A stretch of DNA of 25,260 nt from CAZFCK01 sp964517355 (GCA_964517355.1 CAZFCK010000044.1:1-25260); one strand, 5' to 3'; positions 7,773 to 16,029 are shown, numbered from the stretch's first letter. A program made the numbers and translations. The notes: generated from the sequence alone by a model not told the origin.

Positions 7773-8423
7773 ATGCTGCTACGGCTGGACAAGGTAGCTA
7801 AACTTTACGGGCAAAAGCTCGTGTTCAAAGGCGTGCATCTGGAGCTGCAAGGGGGGATGGCGGCTTTGGTGGCCGGACCGAACGGCGCGGGCAAATCCAC
7901 GCTCCTGCGGCTGGTCGCGGGTCTGGAACGGCCTTCGGCCGGGAGCATATCCTGCGACGTGGCGCCGGGGAAAATCGGCTATCTGGGGCACGCGACCTTT
8001 TTATACCCGCAGCTCAGCGCCATGGAAAATCTCTCCTTCTGGAGCCGCTACAGCGGTCTGCGACCCGACAGGAAAACGCTCCTGGCGGCGCTGGACCGCA
8101 TGGGGCTGGCGCACGCGGCCCATGAACGCGCCGGGCGCTTTTCACGGGGCATGGCCCAACGCCTGAGCCTGGCGCGCGTCTTCCTGCTGGAACCCATGCT
8201 GCTGCTCCTCGACGAACCCGGCACCGGCCTCGACGTGCGATCACGCGAAATTCTGGCCAGAGAGGTTCGCGAGGCCAAACAACGAGGCGCCGCCATACTC
8301 TGGGTCTCGCACTATATGGAGCAAGACCTCCCCATGGCGGAAAAGGTTCTGGCCATCAGCCAGGGGCGTTGCACCTACAGCGGCCCGGCCGCAGACTACC
8401 CCCCGGAGACGACCCAATGTTGA
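7773..8423 (+). CDS. ccmA: Heme exporter ABC ATPase CcmA
   Basis: A 216-residue cytoplasmic ATPase that, with CcmB, powers release of holo-CcmE from CcmC-CcmD in cytochrome c maturation. Walker A GPNGAGKST is at 35-43, the ABC signature FSRGMAQRLS at 123-132, Walker B LLLLDEP around Asp147/Glu148, and the switch histidine at 180 in WVSH. The signature FSRGMAQR differs from the usual LSGGQ as is typical of CcmA. AAGGAGG lies inside the end of ccmF. The stop codon overlaps the ccmB start by 7 bases. The identification rests on family motifs plus position between ccmF and ccmB. Confidence 0.93.
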   Translation: MLLRLDKVAKLYGQKLVFKGVHLELQGGMAALVAGPNGAGKSTLLRLVAGLERPSAGSISCDVAPGKIGYLGHATFLYPQLSAMENLSFWSRYSGLRPDRKTLLAALDRMGLAHAAHERAGRFSRGMAQRLSLARVFLLEPMLLLLDEPGTGLDVRSREILAREVREAKQRGAAILWVSHYMEQDLPMAEKVLAISQGRCTYSGPAADYPPETTQC

Positions 8424-9094
8424 AAGCCGCGCTATGCATGGCCGGAAAAGATTTACGGCTGGTGGTTTCGCGAGGGGGCGGCCTGGTCCAGGCGCTGCTG
8501 CTGGGCCTGATTCTTCTTTTTCTGTTCAGTCTTGCCCGCGTGCCGGGGCAGGAACTTGAACCCCAGGCCGCGGCGGCCATTTTCTGGCTCGCTTCGCTTT
8601 TTTGCCAGGTTCTGCTCAGCAACACGCTCTACAGCCTGGAGGAAGTCAATGGGGCGCGGATGGCCCTGCAGCTTGCGCCCGTTTCCGTCCATGCGGTATG
8701 GCTTGGCAAGGGGCTGGCGGGCTGGGTTCTGCTCCTGGCCGCTCAAGCCGTGTTCGTTCCGGCCACTGTGGTCTTTTTGGGGCACGACATCCAAGGCCCG
8801 CCCCTTGTGGGTCTTGGAGCATTGTTGCTCGTGGACCTGGGGCTGGTGGCCATGGGCTCCCTGCTCGGCGCGCTGGCCCAGGGACAAGCCGCCAGGGAAT
8901 CCCTGCTTTCGGTCATTCTTTTTCCTCTGGTGGTGCCCGTGTTGCTGGCCGGAGTGCGTCTTTGCACGGCTGCGCTCTCTCCGGAGCATTCGGAAGCGCT
9001 CACGCCCTGGTTAGGGCTGGCCGCCGGTTTTGACGCGCTTTTCGCCGCGGCCGGTTTGATTTTGTTTCCATTTATCTATAGCGGTGGGGATTGA
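8417..9094 (+). CDS. ccmB: Heme exporter membrane protein CcmB
   Basis: A 225-residue inner-membrane protein, the permease partner of CcmA. About six hydrophobic segments are visible, including LVQALLLGLILLFLFSLA near the start and a C-terminal LAAGFDALFAAAGLILFPFIYS. The length fits CcmB (about 220). The start is the ATG at 8417, preceded by CCGGAGAC; an in-frame ATG 48 bases earlier lies within ccmA and adds a non-hydrophobic N-terminus. Overlap with ccmA implies translational coupling, which suits subunits of one complex. Next gene ccmC starts 50 bases after the stop. Confidence 0.9.
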   Translation: MLKAALCMAGKDLRLVVSRGGGLVQALLLGLILLFLFSLARVPGQELEPQAAAAIFWLASLFCQVLLSNTLYSLEEVNGARMALQLAPVSVHAVWLGKGLAGWVLLLAAQAVFVPATVVFLGHDIQGPPLVGLGALLLVDLGLVAMGSLLGALAQGQAARESLLSVILFPLVVPVLLAGVRLCTAALSPEHSEALTPWLGLAAGFDALFAAAGLILFPFIYSGGD

Positions 9095-9144
9095 ACGCGG
9101 CACAGCGTTCCCCGTTGATGTTTCGACCAGTTCCAGGAGAATCC

Positions 9145-9816
9145 ATGCGCAAAGATTGGCTGCCCCCGACGGCGTTGCTGGCCGGCCTGGCCATTGCCTG
9201 CTGCCAGTGGCTTATTTGGTATTATGCGCCCATTGAGCAAACCCTCGGCCCGGTGCAAAAAATATTCTACACCCATCTGCCCCTCGCATGGTGGACCATG
9301 ATCAGCTTTTTCGTGGTCTTCGCGGCAAGCATAGCCTATCTGAAGACACGCCGCCAACGCTGGGATCACCTGGCGGGCGCCGCCGCCGAAGTCGGCGTTC
9401 TGTTCAGCACCCTCGCCCTGATCACTGGGTCCATCTGGGCGCGCAAGTCCTGGAACACATGGTGGACCTGGGACCCGAGGCTGACGACCACCCTTGTGAT
9501 GTGGTTCATCTACGCCGGATACCTGCTCGTACGCGCCATGGATATCGACAAACGCCGCCAGGCCACGGTCTGCGCCGTGGTGGGCATCGTGGCCTTTCTG
9601 GACGTGCCCCTGGTCTTCTATTCGGCACGCCTCTGGCGCAGTATCCACCCCGCGGTGTTTTCCCAAGGGGGCGGGCTCGAACCGGCCATGAAGACAACGG
9701 TCATTGTCTGCGTGGCTTCCTGGACATTTTTATGGCTCACGCTCTGCGGTCTGCGCTATCGCCAGTTGCGGCACGCCGCGGCTCTCGACGCCATGACGCG
9801 GGACACGCTTTCCTGA
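9145..9816 (+). CDS. ccmC: Cytochrome c maturation protein CcmC (heme delivery to CcmE)
   Basis: A 223-residue polytopic membrane protein with about six helices. CcmC binds heme on the periplasmic side and loads it onto CcmE. The WWD motif SWNTWWTWDPRL is at 102-113. The two expected external heme ligands are His44 (FYTHLPLAWW) and His168 (WRSIHPAVF). The start ATG at 9145 has AGGAGA four bases before it; a longer in-frame TTG start overlapping the ccmB stop has no binding site. It sits between ccmB and ccmD, the usual order. Confidence 0.95.
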   Translation: MRKDWLPPTALLAGLAIACCQWLIWYYAPIEQTLGPVQKIFYTHLPLAWWTMISFFVVFAASIAYLKTRRQRWDHLAGAAAEVGVLFSTLALITGSIWARKSWNTWWTWDPRLTTTLVMWFIYAGYLLVRAMDIDKRRQATVCAVVGIVAFLDVPLVFYSARLWRSIHPAVFSQGGGLEPAMKTTVIVCVASWTFLWLTLCGLRYRQLRHAAALDAMTRDTLS

Positions 9817-9855
9817 TTCAGCACAGCCGGTGCGTCTTCCCGCACCGGACAATGC

Positions 9856-9860
9856 GGAGG
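9856..9860 (+). promoter_or_regulatory. Ribosome binding site deciding the ccmD GTG start
   Basis: GGAGG ends 5 bases before GTG at 9866. This fixes the start of the very short ccmD gene, against an in-frame GTG at 9830 that would add 12 non-conserved residues. Confidence 0.65.
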
Positions 9861-9865
9861 TTCTT

Positions 9866-10021
9866 GTGCAACACATTGATTATCTCTTCGCCGCCAACGT
9901 CGTCGTATGGCTGGGCATAGGTGGCTATCTGGCTTTGTTGGCCTTCAGGCAGCGCCGGTTGGCGCAACGCTGCGAACAATTGGAGTTGATGCGCGATGAC
10001 GAAGAAAAAAGCAACAGCTAA
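9866..10021 (+). CDS. ccmD: Small membrane protein CcmD
   Basis: A 51-residue protein with one central membrane helix (about 11-27, VVVWLGIGGYLALLAF) followed by a basic, then acidic cytoplasmic tail (RQRRLAQR). This is the classic CcmD shape; CcmD stabilises CcmC and is needed to release holo-CcmE. Sequence conservation in CcmD is poor, so the call depends on size, topology and position directly after ccmC. It starts with GTG and ends 26 bases inside the following TPR gene, a long overlap that suggests coupling. Confidence 0.8.
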   Translation: MQHIDYLFAANVVVWLGIGGYLALLAFRQRRLAQRCEQLELMRDDEEKSNS

Positions 10022-10685
10022 CGCCTCCGCCTCAAAAACAGGAGGCTCGCCGGAATCCACCGCCGCGCGCCCCGCCACGGCGCGGCGCAAAGTCGTCATA
10101 GCCATCGTGGGCTGCACGCTGGCGGCCATCTTTCTCGTATCGTTCATCTATCGCACGCAGCACCAAAGCCTGCAGGTACAACGGCGGCCCCAAACCGCTT
10201 CGCACGGCGACTCGGGCGCCAACGCCATGCCTCCGGGCATGGGCGCGGACAGCCAAATGATGAACGACATCGGCAAGTTGATGGAACAAATGCGCGACAA
10301 GCCGGATGATTTCGACCTGCTCATGCAGTTGGCCGACCGTTTTATCACCATGCAGGCCTGGGACAAGGCCGAACTCTTTTTAACGCGGGCCATGGTGGCG
10401 GCGCCTTCCAACCCCGATGTTTTATACAAACTCGGCATTGCCGCGTTTCAGCAGAACAAGGCTGAGGATGCGGCGGGCTATTTCGAGGAAATCGTGAACC
10501 AACATCCGGATCACGCCCATGCGCAGTTAAACCTCGGCATCTTGTATAAACACTACCTGAACAAGCCAGAACAGGCCGTCGCACGCTTTCAAGCCGTATT
10601 GGGCATTGCGGACGCGCCCCAGGCCTTGGTCGAGGAAGCGGAAAAGGAATTGTCGGCGCCGGAGCATAATAAAACAGAACAATAA
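9996..10685 (+). CDS. Membrane-anchored TPR protein of the ccm operon (CcmI/NrfG-like)
   Basis: A 229-residue protein. A polar N-terminus rich in Lys, Ala, Ser and Thr is followed by one membrane helix at about 33-52 and a periplasmic part with a Met/Gly/Pro-rich linker. TPR-like repeats follow at about 99-210 (motifs such as WDKAELFLTRAMVAAPSNPDV and KAEDAAGYFEEIVNQHPDHA). CcmI/CycH and NrfG proteins use such TPRs to hold the C-terminus of apocytochrome c for heme attachment. No CcmH-type CxxC domain is present. It overlaps ccmD by 26 bases and ends the operon. The structure is clear; the chaperone role is inferred from position. Confidence 0.8.
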   Translation: MTKKKATANASASKTGGSPESTAARPATARRKVVIAIVGCTLAAIFLVSFIYRTQHQSLQVQRRPQTASHGDSGANAMPPGMGADSQMMNDIGKLMEQMRDKPDDFDLLMQLADRFITMQAWDKAELFLTRAMVAAPSNPDVLYKLGIAAFQQNKAEDAAGYFEEIVNQHPDHAHAQLNLGILYKHYLNKPEQAVARFQAVLGIADAPQALVEEAEKELSAPEHNKTEQ

Positions 10686-10704
10686 GTTGACTCACCAAAG
10701 CGGG

Positions 10705-10772
10705 TTGTCCTTTGACAATATCATTCTCTTTTCTTGACATATTTGACAATGCAGTCGGCTTGGTGGCATAAG
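10705..10772 (+). promoter_or_regulatory. Promoter region of livK with three TTGACA boxes
   Basis: TTGACA occurs three times within 37 bases: 10712-10717, 10734-10739 and 10743-10748. The last has CATAAG at 10767-10772 after an 18-base spacer, giving a plausible sigma70 promoter with a perfect -35 box. The first is half of an inverted repeat TTGTC-CTTT-GACAA (10705-10718). The leader from about 10780 to livK at 10974 has no convincing ORF or known riboswitch. The spacing suggests tandem promoters or repeated regulator half-sites. Confidence 0.45.
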
Positions 10773-10973
10773 CTTTCTCTGAATTCTATTGTAGCTTTTT
10801 CGTTCGCGGCAAGGCGGGTACTACCTGCACCGCTAACAGAAACTGTTTGTTCATCCAGAGAATTACAGCATCGCGACAGGGGGATGTTGCTTCTGGAGAA
10901 CATGTTGTCGTCGACTTGGCACACGTTGCGCCCGGTCGCTTTTCGTCAACTTTGAGTATCCGGAGGAATAAGC

Positions 10974-12131
10974 ATGTATCGCATGGGATTCATTGCCGCA
11001 TTTGTCCTTGGGATGGCCTTGCTGCTGGGCAGCGGTCTGGCTTCGGCCGCCGATACCGTCAAAATCGCGGTACCCTCCCCTTACACTGGCCCTGCCGCCG
11101 CTTACGGCGACAACGTTAAAGCAGGAGTGGAGATGAAGGTCGCTGAAATAAACGCCGCAGGGGGCGTGAACGGAGCGCAGGTCATCGTGGAATACCTCGA
11201 TGAGCAGTGCGATCCCAAAGAAGCGGCCACAGTATCTTCAAAAATCGTAATGGATGACGAAATAGTGGGTATTGTCGGTCACTTGTGCTCTTCCGCCCAC
11301 TTGGCGGCACTGCCCATCTACGTACGCAAGGGCATCGCCGCCATCTCCCCCACGGCCACCAACGTCTCCATCAGCGAAAAGAACAAGGATCGCAAGGGAA
11401 ACGTCTGGTCTTTCCGCGACGTGTACCGCGACGATTTTCAGGGTTCGTTTCTGGCCCGTTATGCAAAGGAAGTCCTGGGCCTGAATTCGGTAGCCGTTTT
11501 CTATGAGAACAACGACTACGGCATCGGACTCAAAGACGCTTTTGTGAACAAGGCCAATGAAATCGGCCTCAAAGTCGTGGGCGAGGAAGCCTATGTCAAA
11601 GGCACAACCGACTTCACCCCGCAGTTGACCGCGCTCAAGGAAAACAATCCCGAGGGATTGTTCATCAGCGGTTATTATAATGAAGGCGCGCTCATCGCCA
11701 CCCAGGCCAAAAAACTCGGCATGAACGTGGCCAAATTCGGCGCCGATGGACTGGACAATGTCGACTACCTCAACCTGGCCAAGGAAGCGGCGCAAAACAC
11801 CTACCTGACAACCCCCTTCCTGGAAGAAGTGGCCAGCGACGAAGGCAAAGCCTTCGCCCAAAAATTCAAGGAAACCTATGGCCGCGACGTGGACTACATG
11901 AGCGCGAACGCCTATGACGCCGCCGGCGTGCTGCTCAAAGCCATTGCCGAAGTAGGTCCCGACCGTGAAAAGATTCGCGAGTACCTCGCTTCCATCAATT
12001 CCCCGGATAAGGCTTTCCAGGGCGTGACCGGAGCCATTTACTTCGACGAAAACGGAGATTGCCAGAAATCCGCATACGTCAAGATGGTGGAGGGCGACAA
12101 GTTCGTGCCCGCCCAAAAGCAACTGAACTAA
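10974..12131 (+). CDS. livK: Periplasmic branched-chain amino acid binding protein LivK
   Basis: A 385-residue type I periplasmic binding protein. The signal peptide (1-25) ends LASAAD. The mature start TVKIAVPSPYTGPAAAYGDNVKAGVE is characteristic of Leu/Ile/Val-binding proteins, and the two-lobe pattern continues to the end (IVGHLCSSAHLAALPIY; VAVFYENNDYGIGLKDAF). It captures branched-chain or related amino acids and delivers them to LivHM. GGAGG 7 bases before the ATG is a strong binding site. It is the first gene of the liv cluster and is separated from livH by hairpins, as expected for a binding protein made in excess. Exact ligand preference (Leu, Ile, Val, or others such as Ala or aromatic residues) cannot be read here. 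Confidence 0.93.
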   Translation: MYRMGFIAAFVLGMALLLGSGLASAADTVKIAVPSPYTGPAAAYGDNVKAGVEMKVAEINAAGGVNGAQVIVEYLDEQCDPKEAATVSSKIVMDDEIVGIVGHLCSSAHLAALPIYVRKGIAAISPTATNVSISEKNKDRKGNVWSFRDVYRDDFQGSFLARYAKEVLGLNSVAVFYENNDYGIGLKDAFVNKANEIGLKVVGEEAYVKGTTDFTPQLTALKENNPEGLFISGYYNEGALIATQAKKLGMNVAKFGADGLDNVDYLNLAKEAAQNTYLTTPFLEEVASDEGKAFAQKFKETYGRDVDYMSANAYDAAGVLLKAIAEVGPDREKIREYLASINSPDKAFQGVTGAIYFDENGDCQKSAYVKMVEGDKFVPAQKQLN

Positions 12132-12183
12132 GGGCCGGCAGGCACGAGAAGAACAGGGCGCCAAAGACGACAAAAAAACAAAC

Positions 12184-12208
12184 AGGCTGGACTAGGTTCC
12201 AGCCTTTT
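12184..12208 (+). terminator. Intrinsic hairpin after livK (partial terminator)
   Basis: AGGCTGGA and TCCAGCCT form a perfect 8-base stem with a 6-base loop, followed by TTTTC. It lies 52 bases after the livK stop. As livH to livF follow in the same direction without a clear new promoter, this probably acts as a leaky terminator that sets the binding protein well above the permease. Confidence 0.75.
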
Positions 12209-12221
12209 CATTAGGGGATGC

Positions 12222-12242
12222 GGGGGCTTTTCGCCCCCCTTT
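12222..12242 (+). terminator. Second GC hairpin in the livK-livH gap
   Basis: GGGGGC-TTTTC-GCCCCC, 6-base GC stem with a 5-base loop, followed by CTTTCCC. It lies 13 bases after the first hairpin. It may add termination or act as a 3' end stabiliser of the livK message. The U-run is poor. Confidence 0.55.
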
Positions 12243-12294
12243 CCCTTGGATGTTTTTTAAGCGCGCAGGTAGCCCCTCGCACGCACGCATATCT

Positions 12295-12298
12295 GGAG
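12295..12298 (+). promoter_or_regulatory. Ribosome binding site for the TTG start of livH
   Basis: GGAG lies 7 bases before TTG at 12306. There is no in-frame ATG nearby, and the next in-frame Met would remove the first membrane helix, so TTG is the likely start. Confidence 0.6.
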
Positions 12299-12305
12299 AA
12301 CAGTT

Positions 12306-13193
12306 TTGCTCGAACAACAACTTATCAACGGATTGACTCTCGGCGTCATCTACGCGCTCATCGCCGTGGGCTACACCATGGTTTACGGCGTCATCGAGCT
12401 CATCAACTTCGCCCATGGCGAAATATACATGCTTGGGGCCTTTTTCTGCGTCACGTTCATCAACGCCCTGGGCATGCCGTTCTATTCCGCGATCATCATG
12501 TCCATGCTCAGCTGCGCGCTCCTGGGCATCCTTATCGATATCATCGCCTACAGGCCGCTACGCAACGCGCACAGGCTCGCCGCGCTCATCACGGCCATCG
12601 GCATGTCGATTTTTCTGCAGAACCTGGCGATGATCATCTGGGGCAGCCGCCCCATGCCGTTTGCGCAGCAGGCAGTGCCCGCATACCTCGCGGAAACAGC
12701 CTTCAAGTTCGGCAACGTCACGCTTACCTGGCTGCACGTTTTCATCTTCGCCATCACCTTTTCCATGATGATCGGTCTGAATCTGATCATTCAAAAGACT
12801 AAAGTGGGCACAGCCATGCGGGCGCTCTCGCAAAACCGCACCTGCTCGCATCTCATGGGCATCAACGTGAACCGCGTCATCAGCTTCACCTTTGCCCTCG
12901 GCTCCAGCATGGGCGCCGTGGCCGGCATTCTGGTCGCGGTGTATTACAACACGCTCTACCCCACCATGGGGTACGTGGCGGGCGTCAAGGCGTTCGCCGC
13001 CGCCGTGCTCGGGGGCATCGGCTCCGTCCCGGGCGCCATGATGGGCGGCATTGTCCTCGGCGTGGCCGAGGCGCTCGGAGCGGGCTACGTTTCCTCGTTG
13101 TACCGCGACGGCGTCGCCTACGCCGTGATGATCGCAGTGATCATCTTCCGCCCCTCCGGCATTCTGGGCAAAGCTATGGTGGACAAGGCATAA
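12306..13193 (+). CDS. livH: Branched-chain amino acid ABC permease LivH
   Basis: A 295-residue inner-membrane permease with about eight hydrophobic helices. Features typical of LivH are the start LINGLTLGVIYALIAVGYTMVYG, the loop INFAHGEIYMLGAF, and the cytoplasmic coupling region AMRALSQNRTCSHLMGINVNR that contacts the ATPases. The C-terminal AAVLGGIGSVPGAMMGG is also conserved. It starts with TTG, which may limit its translation relative to livK. It is followed by livM after 9 bases. Confidence 0.95.
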   Translation: MLEQQLINGLTLGVIYALIAVGYTMVYGVIELINFAHGEIYMLGAFFCVTFINALGMPFYSAIIMSMLSCALLGILIDIIAYRPLRNAHRLAALITAIGMSIFLQNLAMIIWGSRPMPFAQQAVPAYLAETAFKFGNVTLTWLHVFIFAITFSMMIGLNLIIQKTKVGTAMRALSQNRTCSHLMGINVNRVISFTFALGSSMGAVAGILVAVYYNTLYPTMGYVAGVKAFAAAVLGGIGSVPGAMMGGIVLGVAEALGAGYVSSLYRDGVAYAVMIAVIIFRPSGILGKAMVDKA

Positions 13194-13202
13194 GGGGGCG
13201 TC

Positions 13203-14243
13203 ATGAGCAAAACCAAAACGATCACCACCGCACTCATCGCACTGGCGCTGATTTTTCCCTTCACCCCCTTGTCCAATGAATACATTCTCCATGTTCTCAT
13301 CCTGATCATGGTCTACATGGTTCTGGCCATGGGATTGAATATCGTGCCCGGCTTTTGCGGCCTGCTGGATCTCGGCTTTGTGGGTTTCTACGGCATCGGC
13401 GCCTATACCTCCGGCCTGCTGACCATCCACTACGGCATGAACTTTTTCCTCATCGTGCCCCTGGCCGCCCTCAACGGCGCGTTATGGGGCGTTCTGCTCG
13501 GCGCGCCCACCTTGCGGCTCACCGGCGACTACTTCGCCATCGTGACCTTCGGCTTTTCCGAACTGGTGGTGCTCTTCCTGACAAATGAAATCTGGCTCAC
13601 CCGGGGGCCATTGGGCCTGCCGGGCATCGATCCGGTGATTTTCGATTTTTCCTGGCTCTCCACCGCGCTGAACCCCGATTGGGACTGGTACTATGAGTTC
13701 GACGGCGAAACTCCCTACTTCTATCTGGCCATGGCCATGGTGGCTTTTATCTACTTCATCATGCGCCGCATCGAAGACTCGCGGCTGGGGCGCGCCTGGT
13801 TCGCCATTCGCGAAGATCCCCTGGCCGCGGCCAACTGCGGCGTGAACATCCTGAACTACAAGGTCATCGCCTTTGCCATCTCCGCCGCCATCGGCGCCAT
13901 AGGCGGTTCGTTTTTCGCCCGCTGGACCATGTTCCTCTCTCCGGACATGTTCAAATTCTGGGAATCGTTTCTCGTGCTCTGCATGGTCGTGCTCGGCGGT
14001 CTCGGGAACATCAACGGAGCGCTTATCGGGGCTGCGATCCTCATCGCCCTCGGAGAAATACTGCGCACCGTGCTGCCGGAATTCGGCCTGCCCACGGAAA
14101 CGCGGTTTCTGGTGTACGGGTTGATCATGATCCTGATCATGCGCTTCAAGCCAAGCGGATTCATCCCCAAGATCGGCGATGTGGGCATGAAGAACCCCCT
14201 CATTGCGGAATTACGAAAAAAACTCGAATCATCAAAGGCATAA
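13203..14243 (+). CDS. livM: Branched-chain amino acid ABC permease LivM
   Basis: A 346-residue membrane protein, second permease of the LivKHMGF importer. About nine hydrophobic segments are visible. Family marks are NIVPGFCGLLDLGFVGFYGIGAY near residues 49-71, the coupling loop AWFAIREDPLAAANCGVN, and VVLGGLGNINGALIGA near the C-terminus. GGGGG 4 bases before the ATG serves as binding site. It is followed by livG after 6 bases. It is polar between about 140 and 175 (DWDWYYEFDGE), probably a periplasmic loop. Confidence 0.95.
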   Translation: MSKTKTITTALIALALIFPFTPLSNEYILHVLILIMVYMVLAMGLNIVPGFCGLLDLGFVGFYGIGAYTSGLLTIHYGMNFFLIVPLAALNGALWGVLLGAPTLRLTGDYFAIVTFGFSELVVLFLTNEIWLTRGPLGLPGIDPVIFDFSWLSTALNPDWDWYYEFDGETPYFYLAMAMVAFIYFIMRRIEDSRLGRAWFAIREDPLAAANCGVNILNYKVIAFAISAAIGAIGGSFFARWTMFLSPDMFKFWESFLVLCMVVLGGLGNINGALIGAAILIALGEILRTVLPEFGLPTETRFLVYGLIMILIMRFKPSGFIPKIGDVGMKNPLIAELRKKLESSKA

Positions 14244-14249
14244 GGTTCG

Positions 14250-15050
14250 ATGGATACAACGAACACGAATACCATTCTCTCGATCGATAACCTCACCATG
14301 CGCTTTGGGGGCCTTCTCGCTCTCAGCGACGTGACCATCCACGTGCGGCGGGGTGAAATCCTGGGACTCATCGGTCCCAACGGTGCGGGCAAAACCACCG
14401 TCTTCAATTGCCTCACGGGCGTGTACAAACCCACCGCGGGCTCCCTGCTTCTGCACGCAGGGGACAAATCCACGCGCATCTCGGGCCGCAAGCCTGAGCA
14501 TATCGTGTCTTTGGGCATTGCCCGCACATTCCAAAATATCCGTCTTTTCTCGGATCTCAGCGTGCTGGACAACGTGCGCATCGGCCGCCACCCCCGTACG
14601 CGAAGCAATCTGATCGGCGCCATGTTCAGGACCAAAGCCCATAAGGCTGAAGAACGCCAGATAGTTGAAGACTCCATGCACTGGCTCACCTTCGTGGGCC
14701 TGCGAAACAAAGCGCTGGACCAGGCTTCGGGGTTGGCTTACGGCGATCAACGCAGGCTGGAAATCGCACGGGCCCTGGCCACGGAACCCTCCATGCTGCT
14801 GCTCGACGAGCCCGCCGCGGGCATGAACCCCTCGGAAACCCGTGAACTCGACGTGCTCATTCACCGTATCCTCGAACTCGGCGTGACCATCATCCTCATT
14901 GAGCACGACATGAAACTCATGATGAAAATCTGCAAAACACTCGTTGTCCTGGATCACGGCATGAAGATCGCCGAAGGCTATCCGGCGGAAATACGCGACA
15001 ATCCAGCCGTTATCGAAGCCTATCTCGGCAGAGGTGCGGCCCATGCTTGA
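14250..15050 (+). CDS. livG: Branched-chain amino acid ABC ATPase LivG
   Basis: A 266-residue cytoplasmic ATPase. Walker A is GPNGAGKTT at about 44-52. The usual LivG features follow: the LGIARTFQNIRLF Q-loop region, the signature-like ASGLAYGDQRRLEIARAL, Walker B MLLLDEPAAGMNPSE, and the switch His in IEHDM. The LAYGDQRR signature and long insert (GRHPRTRSNLIGAMF) separate LivG from LivF. Its stop overlaps the livF start by 8 bases, consistent with a heterodimeric ATPase pair. Confidence 0.95.
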   Translation: MDTTNTNTILSIDNLTMRFGGLLALSDVTIHVRRGEILGLIGPNGAGKTTVFNCLTGVYKPTAGSLLLHAGDKSTRISGRKPEHIVSLGIARTFQNIRLFSDLSVLDNVRIGRHPRTRSNLIGAMFRTKAHKAEERQIVEDSMHWLTFVGLRNKALDQASGLAYGDQRRLEIARALATEPSMLLLDEPAAGMNPSETRELDVLIHRILELGVTIILIEHDMKLMMKICKTLVVLDHGMKIAEGYPAEIRDNPAVIEAYLGRGAAHA

Positions 15051-15750
15051 AGTTAAAGACATCCATACGTATTATGGCTCGATTCACGCCTTGAAAGGCG
15101 TGAGCCTGCGTGTCGAGGAAAAGGAGATAGTCTGCTTGATCGGCGCCAACGGCGCCGGTAAAACAACCACGTTGATGACTATTTCCGGAGTGTTGCGCGC
15201 CAAGTCAGGCCGCGTTTTTTTTCAGGGCCAGGACATCTCCAAAACGGCCACGGACAAGATCGTCAAACTTGGGCTGACCCAGGTGCCTGAAGGACGCATG
15301 ATTTTCCCGCGACTCACGGTTCAGGAAAATCTCTGGATGGGGGCTTATATCCGTAAGAAATCCGCTGAATTGAAAAAAGATGAAGAATGGATATACACGT
15401 TGTTCCCCATTCTCAAGGAGCGGCGCAAACAAGCGGGAGGCACGCTTTCCGGCGGGGAGCAACAAATGCTCGCCATCGGGCGCGCCATAATGGCCAGGCC
15501 GAAAATCCTCCTCCTGGACGAGCCGTCCCTGGGACTCGCGCCCATCGTGGTGGAAAACATCTTTGAGGTCATTCAAAAAATCAACCAGCAAGGCACAACC
15601 GTCATGCTGGTTGAACAAAACGCCCAAATGGCGCTACAGATAGCCCACCGCGGGTACGTGCTGGCCACCGGAAGCGTTATTCTCGAAGGCAGCTCCAAAG
15701 AGCTTATGGAAAATCCCCAGGTCCAGGCCGCGTATCTGGGCATGGAATAA
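15043..15750 (+). CDS. livF: Branched-chain amino acid ABC ATPase LivF
   Basis: A 235-residue ATPase, partner of LivG. The N-terminus MLEVKDIHTYYGSIHALKG is typical of LivF. Walker A GANGAGKTT, signature LSGGEQQMLAIGRAIM, Walker B LLLDEPSLGLAP and the switch region LVEQNAQMAL are all intact. The start is the ATG at 15043, with AGAGG 9 bases upstream; the in-frame GTG at 15034 would sit directly on that site. It is the last gene of the liv cluster. Confidence 0.95.
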   Translation: MLEVKDIHTYYGSIHALKGVSLRVEEKEIVCLIGANGAGKTTTLMTISGVLRAKSGRVFFQGQDISKTATDKIVKLGLTQVPEGRMIFPRLTVQENLWMGAYIRKKSAELKKDEEWIYTLFPILKERRKQAGGTLSGGEQQMLAIGRAIMARPKILLLDEPSLGLAPIVVENIFEVIQKINQQGTTVMLVEQNAQMALQIAHRGYVLATGSVILEGSSKELMENPQVQAAYLGME

Positions 15751-15856
15751 AGGTATGTTTATGAGCTCCGTCCCAAATCCAACCAGGGAGGAACGCCCCC
15801 CGGATCTGTGAGGAGTATGATTGGCTTGTCAGTACACTAACAACTGTTGGAAATTA

Positions 15857-15884
15857 TTAAGAACCTTTTCAAGAAGGTTCTTAA
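15857..15884. repeat. Perfect 11-base inverted repeat after livF
   Basis: TTAAGAACCTT and AAGGTTCTTAA are separated by TTCAAG. It lies 106 bases after livF. There is no U-run, so it is not a textbook terminator; it could be a 3' stabilising hairpin, a protein site, or a decayed repeat. The bases just before it (15838-15859) share AACAA, TTGGAAATT and TT with the start of repeat copy A, so it may belong to the same family. Confidence 0.55.
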
Positions 15885-16029
15885 ACCGCCGGAGGCAAAT
15901 CCCATTGCAGCGTTTGGATACTTCATGGGGCGCGGCTTCCGGCAGCTGGACAAAGAAATAAAAAGGGATAACCCTCTCGTCGGCGCTTTTTCTCCGTGTC
16001 GGGCATTGCGCCGGTGTCAGGGCAGCTTT

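Noticed and set aside
10734..10955. Small open frame of 73 residues in the livK leader
   Set aside because: It starts with a non-ATG codon in the promoter region, without a binding site, and its composition looks random.
11238..12173. 311-residue open frame antisense to livK
   Set aside because: It has no family features, and the plus strand encodes a complete binding protein with signal peptide and a strong ribosome binding site.
12558..13430. Long open frame (290 residues) on the minus strand opposite livH/livM
   Set aside because: It is rich in His, Asp and Glu with no domain, and lies fully antisense to clear membrane transport genes; it reflects codon bias of the true strand.
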